A stretch of DNA of 64,000 nucleotides from positions 13,123,427 through 13,187,426 of the forward strand of contig NC_086366.1 in the NCBI RefSeq assembly GCF_036324505.1, given 5' to 3'. Below, in pieces: positions 1 through 64,000 of this stretch. The DNA is from Eleginops maclovinus (lineage: Eukaryota > Chordata > Actinopteri > Perciformes > Eleginopidae). Each line of letters begins with the position of its first letter. Positions within the stretch are counted from its first letter, which is position 1. Made by a program: the position numbers and the translations under genes. The notes below the pieces were generated by a model. The model made no database searches. It was not told the DNA's origin and saw only the letters and a program-made list of their open reading frames with translations.

Positions 1-229
1 GAGCAATGCTGCTTATGACCTATTTTCTTAATTTTCACAGTTAGAGAGCAAGTCATTCATTTAGTAGTTCCGCATCAGTGCATGCACATTTAATATTACT
101 TTGTCAGTAGTATCAATGAAACATAATGAAAAAGTGTAAAATAAATAAAGCACCTTACATTGGCTCCAGAAGTTATGTTGATGTAGAATAACAGTGTCTT
201 TCTAATGTCCATTCTCTACCTATCTGCAG

Positions 230-265
230 GAACAGACATGGACCTTGATGCAGACTTTGTATATG
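230..265 (+). CDS. fxyd2: fxyd coding exon with acidic extracellular segment
   Basis: Internal exon bounded by a pyrimidine-rich acceptor ending TGCAG (to 229) and a GTAAGT donor at 266. It encodes TDMDLDADFVY plus the first base of the Asp codon of the FXYD motif. An ATG at 238 in strong context (G at -3, G at +4) could itself start a 52-residue product if the upstream exon is non-coding. Otherwise the N-terminus comes from an exon left of the window. Confidence 0.85.
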
Positions 266-973
266 GTAAGTAACTACACCTTTGAAAGTGTATCTGCACA
301 GATGTTCAAATATTTTGCTTCTGACCGTCTGAAAAAGAGAATATGGAAAGCTAGAATGGGTTAAAAGGAGAGTTTCAGCAAGCACATGTGGAAGTTAAAA
401 GGGATAATAAAATAAGAGCAAGAGGATATATTGGAGTAATATATTGGAGGTTAGTTTGTGAGACTCATGGTTTGATGACATTGTTTTTGTGAATTTGTAG
501 ACTACTATACACTACGTGTTGGAGGTCTTGCCTTTGCAGGAATCATTGTGTTCCTTTCCATCTTCCTGTTGGCAGGTAAGTCAACAGAATTACATCCCAT
601 GTGTTATTTTGTGTGTGTTTTGTGTTAGTCCGATAGAGGGAGTGCAAACAGACAAAACAGCGTGAAACAGATGATAACTTACTACTCAATTTATTTCTTT
701 AAAGGCAACAAGATCGCCAACTGTGGCAAATCCAAGGTAAGAGGGCTATATCACTGAATTTATAGGCGTTTTAGTGACATCTGCTGGCCATACAAATATG
801 TACAGTATACACAACTTTTTCTTAAAAGGTCAAAGTTTTAACCTCTAAAGACTTTCAGTTTAAATGAGACATACTTTGCTGATGTTAACACAACATTAAA
901 TTCAACATTAATATGTAGGCAATAACAACTGTTCTTTTATCATCTCCAGCCAAGACCAGTCGAAGAGGCCTAA
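230..973 (+). CDS. fxyd2: FXYD-family Na,K-ATPase regulator, 3' coding exons (probable fxyd2)
   Basis: Spliced coding region with four visible exons: 230-265, 501-575, 705-736 and 950-973 (stop TAA at 971-973). All introns are GT-AG and the frame is continuous. The joined product contains the family signature F-x-Y-D (read as FVYD, split over the first intron), then YYTLRVGG, one hydrophobic membrane span of about 18-20 residues (GLAFAGIIVFLSIFLLAG) and a short basic cytoplasmic tail ending KPRPVEEA. FXYD proteins are small type I membrane proteins that bind the alpha subunit of Na,K-ATPase and tune its Na+/K+ affinity. Human FXYD2 lies immediately upstream of DSCAML1 in the same orientation, as here, and also has a short tail. 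FXYD6 is a less likely alternative because its tail is much longer. The 5' end is uncertain: exon 230-265 has a splice acceptor, so at least one exon lies further upstream. Family assignment is firm; the fxyd2 paralogue label is inferred mainly from synteny. Confidence 0.85.
501..575 (+). CDS. fxyd2: fxyd coding exon: FXYD Asp and transmembrane segment
   Basis: Seventy-five base exon between a TGTAG acceptor (to 500) and a GTAAGT donor (576). It completes the Asp of F-V-Y-D and encodes YYTLRVGG followed by the hydrophobic span. The paired glycines of the family (Arg-x-Gly-Gly) are present. Confidence 0.88.
705..736 (+). CDS. fxyd2: fxyd coding exon: juxtamembrane cytoplasmic segment
   Basis: Thirty-two base mini-exon between acceptor AAAG (to 704) and donor GTAAGA (737). 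It encodes the end of the membrane segment and the basic, Cys-containing NKIANCGKSK stretch. Such very small exons are usual for FXYD genes. Confidence 0.85.
950..973 (+). CDS. fxyd2: fxyd terminal coding exon
   Basis: The exon begins after a CTCCAG acceptor (to 949), encodes PRPVEEA and stops with TAA at 971-973. The exon continues as 3' UTR to about 1085. Confidence 0.85.
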   Translation, partial: PRPVEEA

Positions 974-1060
974 ACTGAACAGAACCGGCCAGGAACCCGG
1001 GAGATTGCTACAATGTGCTACAATGCTGTTATGTCTGTAAGATTGTGAGGATTTTGTATT

Positions 1061-1066
1061 AATAAA
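1061..1066 (+). promoter_or_regulatory. polyadenylation signal AATAAA of the fxyd gene
   Basis: A canonical AATAAA hexamer lies 88 bases after the stop codon. A T/G-rich stretch follows at about 1080-1100, as expected for a cleavage and polyadenylation region. Together they place the transcript end near 1080-1090. Confidence 0.75.
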
Positions 1067-1224
1067 GTATGCGTAACCTTACTGTGTTTATGTTTAATTT
1101 GACATTGCTGCTGCACTTTTACCATTTGGATATTAAAATATTTTGCAAACCAGCATAAAACATCCTTCCTATAGTATACTGTATCTAGTACTAAAGATAA
1201 CACCTGACATTTTTTTTTGTCATA

Positions 1225-1330
1225 TTTAAGATTCAAGAGAGCTTCATTTGTCAAAATTCCACTTCAATCAGGTACGAAGTCATGTAGAGATACAAAACAA
1301 ACAACAAAGCACCAAAGTGCTGTGATTCAA
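1225..1330. repeat. possible degenerate teleost interspersed repeat
   Basis: The stretch contains a run resembling the 'aagattcaag...cttcatttgtca' type of dispersed repeat that I recall as common in fish genomes. The match is by eye and degenerate. No family name is assigned. Confidence 0.3.
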
Positions 1331-4052
1331 GTCACGTGATAACCTGGCAAAAAGGAATTCGAACAAGCGCTCCTGTCTGGAAAGGGCACGCCCCTTCAGG
1401 TGAGATCACTTTATCTTTATGAAGTTCCTGCTTCGTTTCCTCCTTAAAAAATTATAATAATAAAATAAAAAAATAGCCAAGAGTTTTGTGATTCTACTAC
1501 CTCATTTGTTTTTCATGTTTATCATTTGTAGTTTATTTGTTGGGCAATAAAGCACAGATGAATATCAAATTAAATATCAACCAACTTATCTAGGAAAAAT
1601 GTATTGCAAACTCGAAATCATGCCTGTTTTGTATGTCAATCATTATCAAGTTGTAGTTATATGTTTACCAGACTGGTTTAGGTATTATTGCGAATACGTT
1701 TTTAAACCATCTTTCTCTCTAAAAAAAAAAGAAGGATAGAAAAACCAATGTAAAGCGGATGCTAATGTATGGTTCCTTGAACCTGTGGTAACCAAAACGA
1801 GCACAAGGTGGCGTCGTGAGACCAGTATGACTACAGGAAGAACTACAACTCCCCTCGCGAGCCGACAAGAAGAAGCTGCTGACAAAAGCGAGGGAAATGT
1901 GCCCAAATCACTCACTGTGGGAAAGAAAAAGTAGGTGGAACAAAAATATCTGTGCTCTTCAAAGTTTTGAAGGATAGTCACGGATATTCCCACGAGCTAT
2001 AAATTAGACAATAGTCTGAGAAATCCTAATGTTGATTTTAAAGATTGCAACAGCGATTAAATAAAAACATCAACACGGGTACTGTAAAATAACAGCAAAC
2101 AAAAAAAAAAAAACAGGCCAAACCCTGAAACTTATCAGATGGGCACTAGAAGACCACCCTGAGTGGCATTAGCAGTTTTCCACTGTTTTGGGCTGCAAAA
2201 AGGTCCTACATTAAATTACATTGACTGATCCTCTACTTACAACAGGACGTCCCGTTTTGCAGCTGAAGCCGAGCACTGGCATCACAGGCCTCTGTATTTT
2301 CATCCTGCAGCACAGATGACAAAGCGCATTAATCATACCGCCAGAAAACTGCGCATGATTAATTATCCCTCCCTGAATAAATAAGTCGTTACATGCAGAG
2401 ACAGGAGCTGTCAACTGGGTAAGTCCCAAGGACCCCCTGCTCTCTCTCCGTCTCTATTTCCACTCCTGAATTTGTTGGTGAAAAAAAATGGAGCCCCGAG
2501 CTGTAAAAGTTAACACAGCCTGCAGCCCAGCGTTGGAGCAGGCGGTTTTACCGGTTGGGTCCCTCAGGGCTCAGGTCAGCTGCTTTCCATAAGGGCTACA
2601 GTTGAGGTAAGCATGAGAAGCAATTTATTACACTTCACCCGAGCTGATAACATCACAACTCCAAAGGAGGTTTGGAGAACAACACAAACAAATGCACAGT
2701 ATGCAGGACAGGTGTGAGAGGGCTGATCAGTTACTGTTCCCATAAGCATTTAGAGTGGCTGCTGTTATTTGCTGAGACTCAGGGAAACACCCAGCTGGAG
2801 AGTGGATGAAATGTGGTTTCTTAGACTAGGTGGAGTTTTTTTTTAAGGGTATAATGTTGACAAAGTAGTTCACACTTCATAACAACTGATTTACTCCAAA
2901 GTTTTTCTGCTGGTTGATCCAATCCACTGCCAATTGTGTAATTGTTTCTGTGTGGCTGCATTTAGTTTTAATGGGCTTATCCTCTTAAAAAAACGTTTGG
3001 CAGTTTTTAATTATGCACCTGTACATTGTGGTCAGTTATAGTCTAATATACGGTTTATTTTTCAATTTGGAACTTTAGTATTAACCAACACTCCTCAAAT
3101 AGGAGTTTTATGTTGTATATATAGTGTATGTTTGTAGGATTACTGTAGGCCTCCATGTGAAACAAGTTCTAAAAATAAGACATGTTCAGGCGTGTTAAAG
3201 CGTGGGAAAGTGATGAGATCAAAGCACAAAGGGTCAAGATGGAAAGTGGGCCTTCGGCTAAGCTCTACATTGTCCTTTCACACCTGCCAACTCTGTTCTT
3301 TCTTTTTGTCTCTCTATCGCATTGGTTTATTGTTGATTAAATGTGATGTAACAGACCAGAACTGTAACGTTTTGACTCTAAACAGTAGTTTATTTCTGTT
3401 TGTGAGGATGTATGGCAGTTTATATGCAAAGTACTTTCTACATTTCTTTGAATGATCTGATAAATCCTTCAGCAACACACTATCTTTTTGCCTTCTGGTT
3501 AATAGATGAATACTTTTGTCATATTTGTGACTCATTCAAGAACGTTTCATAAAGAAGCATTTAAATTGTTTTGGCAAGGATAACTCAACTATTGTTATTA
3601 CTGACATTAATCTAGCTTTAATGTTATTTCTTAAAGTTAAAATATATTTTTTGGGAAGGGGAGATAATTTATCAACAGGCCAGAGGTTGGGCATTATTGA
3701 TCCATGTATCAACACCTTGAGTTGTTGCATAGGTTAGTTTGCTCCACAAAATAATGGCTAAGATCACGTAAATAGCAGTGTACAGTATAATTGTGCAATG
3801 ATAACGTCTTTAATTGTGACCACTGGGTGTCACTAGATATCTCTGATCAATATCTCTGTACAAGCTACAACCACATTCATCTGACTCTAATATATTCAAA
3901 TTCAAATGTCCATCCTTTACTGAGCTGTTAAAATGTAATTCTCTTCGTTATGCTTTAGCAACACGGTCAAAGTCGAAAAGTGTGTTTGTGTGTCACCCAC
4001 TGTGGAGCGAGATCTGGGGGTCTCTAGGTTGGTCCCACAGAGGACGCCTCTA

Positions 4053-4067
4053 GCGGCAGCCATCTTG
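4053..4067 (-). promoter_or_regulatory. candidate YY1-binding motif
   Basis: The minus strand reads CAAGATGGCTGCCGC, very close to the established YY1 consensus (core AAGATGGC). It sits in the intergenic region about 3.6 kb upstream of the dscaml1 start. Motif match only; occupancy is unknown. Confidence 0.35.
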
Positions 4068-6534
4068 AAAGTGGTGGTATCGCCCTGGCAGGGTTTGTTT
4101 TTGTCTGCAGGCGTTCTGTCTGCCTCAGAATCGCATCGTTATAAATTTTTTCTTTCTCTTTTTAACCTGATCGTCTTTCTCCCCCATCTCCCTTGCCTCC
4201 CTCCTCAGCCATTCGAATTGTCTCATTTGGAAATGTGAAAAAACAAGTGGGGAGGAAAAAAGAGAGAAATGGAGAGATGAACCTCCAGCCGAAGAAGGTG
4301 CCCCCCTACACACACACAAACCACCTCCGCCCCTCACCCCATCCTCTCGTTATCCTCCCCAGCTCATTTGAATAAATTAACACCCCTTGATGTCTCATGT
4401 GCACGTGCACATACTCTTATGCAAAAACACACATACGCACACACGTACACACTCAAGCAAATACCCACTCCCAAATCTATATGCATGCAAACCCGACTGT
4501 AGGGAAGGAGAGCAGCCAGAATGATATGTCCTGCGCTTTACCGCCATGTAAACATGCACACACCCTCTAATGTGCTGATGCACTCTCACACATCTGCCAC
4601 AACATTCACGCATGCTTAGTTTAAGACAAACACAGTCCATTGGTAGGCGCCTTCCTGTTAATGTACTGCGGCAGGGTGGTGTGTTTGATTCATATTAGCC
4701 TAATGCAGTGGCTCGTTCATTCACGGCGGTATGCAGAGCTAGCTTAGCGGCCCCAATGTGAAACAGGAGTTCTGCAGCACATCGCTTGGCTTTGACCGTG
4801 TTTAGGAACAGCCCTTAACACAAATGGCAGTTTTTGTGTTATGTATCTTTCACTTAATTAGTCCTCAATTTTCCCAATCATCCTGTGTGTTTGGCCTCTT
4901 CTACCTCCTGTGACCACAATCCTAAATCACTGCCCCTATTCCTGCACTTTTCCCCGTATTCTCATTTGATCCCTTTGACCTTGCACAGAGCTGAGCAGTA
5001 CCGTGTGCCCTCTTTCTCCCCTAATTCTGACCTTGCTATGGTTTCACTGGTCTTCAGGCCTTTGCATTAATGCTGGATACATTAGCACTAATATGATCCT
5101 AGCATGTAGCCAGGGCCTGAGGGGAAGCTTTGATTGTCTTCGCATTAACATTAACATTCACATTAACTTATCCGCCTCATAACTCTCTCCGTTTGCCCCT
5201 CACCCCTCCCTCTTCTTTCTGTTTCTCTGCTGCCTGGCTCACCCTGATTCTTCCTCAGTCAACAAACTCTCTCACTCCCTTTATTTCCTATCTCCTTCCC
5301 TATCTCCAGGCAACGACGGAGCAGAGTGATGGAGATGAGTCACATGGTGCTGTTTTTTAGTGGCATGGTGGCAGCCTGTCCTGGGTCCTTTCCTCAGTGA
5401 CAGTCGCTCGAGCTGTCTGGGAGCTTCTTGCCTTTTCTCTGGCCTGGCTGGCCCAGCTCAGCCTGTCAGCCTCCATGATGATCACTGGCTGACATACAGT
5501 ACAACCTGCTTGGTGCTGTCAGGCCAACTCACATCAGCCTCTTAAGCAGCTTGCCACACTGTCTTTTGAAGTCCTGACGTAGTCCTTCATGTGTTAGTAT
5601 ACAGAGCTGCAGGGTGGACCCTGTGTGTATGAGGAGTTTGGTTTGAGTGTCAAGGTGTTGTGTGCTGTTACATGACTTTGGAAGGGTAAATACCTTATGC
5701 TGACACTGAGTATTTTTTCACTCAGCATACACTACAGGCTGCACTTGTAAACCTGGACTATAGTTACTGACTGGGGGATGTGCATTAAGCTGAAAATATG
5801 TTCATTTATAAAAATATTTTTGGAGTACACGTGGATGTAGAGAATGTGTAATGGAAGTGCTCCTGCAAACTCTATAGTTGTCCCTTTCGCCGTGCTGTGT
5901 TTGTGGGTCTGTTTCAAAGAGAGCCAGACATAAGAGGGTGCGTGGGTGTGTGTGTTTCCACCTGTTACATAATAAGAGAGTGGAGGCACAGTGTGCTCCC
6001 TTGCCTGCCACACTACAGCGGCTCTTCAGTGGGAGTGAGAGAGGCCACAGCTTGCCTCAACTCCATTCCACAACCAGGACTACGGTCAGTTACGATACTC
6101 AAAATGCCACATTACAACACTGAGAGACACAGAAAGAGTGATGTTGGAGGTTATGTCAAGAAGAAGGTGTTTGATGTTGGCAAAGTATAGTGTGACTGAG
6201 TGGACAACGAGTACAGTTTGGACTCAAATGGATGAACAACAATCCGCTTTGTTTTAAGGTTAATGCTATTGTCTGTTGATTATTCAGGAGTTAAACTGAA
6301 TGAAAATAGAGAGGAAAGTATTGAAAGAGTCAGTTTTGAACCCGTGCCTTTTATTATTCTCTAAGGCCATGCGGGTCTGTTGATTATTTTTCTTTTGTTA
6401 TTGATTTAAAGTGAAATATGACGGTACAAAGGTGGTTCAGGGAGAAAATGACATTATGGAAAAGTCTGTAGTCAGTCAGCACATTGTTACTGATACTGCA
6501 CCAGGTGTGGCTTTAACTCCCACTTGGGCTGCTA

Positions 6535-6640
6535 GGCAAGGCAAGGCAAGGCAAGTTTATTTATATAGCACCCTTCAACACAAGGCAATTCAGTGCTTTA
6601 CAAACATGAAAGACAGTAAAACATAGTGCAGCATAAACAC
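6535..6640 (+). repeat. (GGCAA)n plus teleost dispersed repeat fragment
   Basis: Four GGCAA-type units (6537-6553) lead into 'gtttatttatatagcacc', then 'acacaaggcaattcagtgctttacaa'. I recognise this combination as a frequently dispersed element in teleost genomes. It is short, non-coding and probably a 3' retroelement fragment. The exact family is not assigned. Confidence 0.6.
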
Positions 6641-7139
6641 ATCAGGCACTAATATGTATGGTTAAGATTATAATGATCTATGTTGAACATTTAAATCATA
6701 CACTCTTTACATACTAGAAAACCATCAAACTGAAGTCATATGGGTAGCTTGTGTGCTAAGGTGCTAAATCTGCTGTGTGAACACAAATTCATGCAAATCA
6801 GGCTTGTGTGACGAACACATGCAGTCAGTAAACAACAAAGATGACTGTGTCGAAAGTGTTCGGGTCAAAGATCACATTTTATAAATGTATTGACCATATC
6901 GATTACAGTATACACACCCTTTCAGTAAGACTGATTAAGGTAGTGCTGTGTTTTAATTTGACAACTTTTCAGTCTGCTTTGAAGAAAAGTGATGTGAGTG
7001 TGTTAGTTGTCACACGCAGCGCTGCGCACATCCCCACTCTCCCCTTGAATGAAACAGAGGCTGCAGCATGCGCTCCCTCTCCTCCTCACCTGGACTTCGT
7101 AGTCCTCAAGCCCGTCTTCTTTCCAACGTTACAATGGCC

Positions 7140-7679
7140 CTTTCTATTGGTTTTACGTTGACTCTCTGTACTCTCTACTGCAGCAATGACAACTGATTTA
7201 TGCAAATGATTGAGATATTTGCATGGGAAATACACGATGGCATTTCTCTCAAACGGTTGTTTTTACTTCTTCGTTCATTTATAACATTTAAATGACTTGT
7301 CTGAAAGCACATTTTAAACTTTGCTTTGGGGATTCCACCAACATTTTGAGTAAAGGTGCGCTTAATCCAGAAGTTTTCGTCTGTTCCCCCAGTAGTGCGT
7401 AAAGCTCACCTATCCATCGCGGCTCATCATTAGGATATCGGGGGTGGGGCGACAGCAGCCTGTCCCGGTAAGGGGAGGAGAGAACAGGGAGCAGAGGCGG
7501 TACTTTCTCCGCGGCTCGTTTCTCGGCGCCGGAGAGTGTGGGACCAGGGCTGGAGAGACCGCCGGGGAGCATCAGCAGAACCAGTCCAGCACGGAGCCTA
7601 GCCTGGACGACCGCTGCGCCGTGCACTCTTCTCGGGGGACTGCACAACATTCCTGTGAAATATAACTGCTTTTAATGGC
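7140..7679 (+). promoter_or_regulatory. dscaml1 promoter and 5' UTR region
   Basis: The stretch directly before the signal-peptide exon changes from AT-rich to GC-rich at about 7420-7640 and holds clustered CpGs. It includes an inverted CCAAT box (ATTGG, 7146-7150), two octamer motifs in opposite orientation (ATGCAAAT at 7200-7207 and ATTTGCAT at 7217-7224) and a GC-box-like GGGGTGGGGC near 7440-7450. No TATA box is obvious. The transcription start is inferred to lie in the GC-rich part, and further 5' UTR exons upstream cannot be excluded. Confidence 0.55.
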
Positions 7680-63530
<55,851 letters not shown>

Positions 63531-64000
63531 GTGAGTAAAGCACTAGATTACAGTGGAAAAATAAAATCTCAAAATTCAGCACACAACAATGCATCACTGA
63601 ACACTGCCTATCCTGACCTCCATTGTTCACCACTGACAAGTACAGTTGGAGCATAAGTGAGATGGACAGAAGTAATGAATGATGATGTCAGGTCATGGAC
63701 AGGTGCAATGGAGACATCATATAAGCTCTGTTGGCTTTGCCCTGGCCCTGTGCCTGCTACAGCCCCCCACTTCACAACCCACCCTCATCTGGGCCAAGCG
63801 TGAGCATGATGTCCAAGGACGGCTCGTTCCCCCGCTGTGCTCTCAAACCCCAGCTAGGCGTTGCTACGGTGACAGAGAAGAACAGTGGTCGTGCAGGCCT
63901 GTCACTCTGTTTACCAAGGACGTGAGGGAGGGAGGGGAAAAACAGAGAGAATTTCATAATGCTGTGTGTATGAATGAATGAGATGTGAGGAGGGGATGCT
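63531..64000 (+). other. start of dscaml1 intron 5
   Basis: Begins with a strong GTGAGTAAAG donor. The rest of the window shows no further DSCAML1 exon (no Ig4 motif on the + strand) and no recognisable repeat. Confidence 0.75.

Larger units (their letters stand above)
1086..7139. other. intergenic region between fxyd and dscaml1
   Basis: No coding potential was recognised on either strand; the open frames are short and lack family motifs. It holds an A-run at about 2100-2114, a CTCF-like match near 1801-1815, a YY1-like site at 4053-4067, a CA-rich tract at about 4300-4640, several pyrimidine-rich stretches (for example 5160-5310) and a dispersed repeat near 6535-6640. Confidence 0.7.

Noticed and set aside
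7288..7650. Minus-strand 120-codon open frame upstream of dscaml1
   Set aside because: It lies in the GC-rich promoter and 5' UTR, where stops are rare, and has no recognisable domain. A divergent transcript is possible but not shown by the sequence.

Overview
The window is vertebrate genomic DNA, almost certainly from a teleost fish and probably a percomorph. The evidence is large spliced genes with GT-AG introns, no operon structure, a very high load of (CA/TG)n microsatellites, and teleost-type interspersed repeats (tRNA-derived SINEs and other dispersed elements). Two protein-coding genes are supported, both on the + strand.

Gene 1 (230-973; 3' UTR to about 1085) is the 3' part of an FXYD-family gene, encoding a small single-pass regulator of Na,K-ATPase. 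Four coding exons are visible, with the FVYD signature, one membrane span and a short basic tail, followed by an AATAAA signal. Its place directly upstream of dscaml1 in the same orientation matches the human FXYD2-DSCAML1 order, so fxyd2 is the likely identity.

Gene 2 (7680 to beyond 64000) is the 5' end of dscaml1, encoding a Down syndrome cell adhesion molecule-like immunoglobulin-superfamily receptor. Coding exons 1-5 are at 7680-7722, 17126-17446, 24148-24294, 62516-62662 and 63252-63530. They give residues 1-312: a signal peptide and Ig domains 1 to 3. All four complete introns are phase 1, so every internal exon here can be skipped in frame. Intron 3 is about 38 kb and splits Ig2. The remaining exons lie downstream of the window.

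Layout: 1-1085 fxyd 3' end; 1086-about 7400 intergenic; about 7140-7679 promoter and 5' UTR of dscaml1; 7723-17125 intron 1; 17447-24147 intron 2; 24295-62515 intron 3; 62663-63251 intron 4; 63531-64000 start of intron 5. The introns hold about 26 long dinucleotide arrays (roughly 2.9 kb, near 4.6% of the window), two SINE copies, several other dispersed repeats, G-quadruplex-type tracts and one perfect 20-bp inverted repeat. No other gene, structural RNA gene, CRISPR array or intact autonomous transposon was recognised. Most long open frames in the window are translated microsatellite (poly-Thr-His or poly-Cys-Val) and are not genes. I found no new multi-gene system. The points most worth a second look are the perfect hairpin at 55868-55923, the G-quadruplex array at 54034-54072, the complementary repeat pairs flanking exons 2 and 3, and the overlapping upstream ATG at the dscaml1 start.
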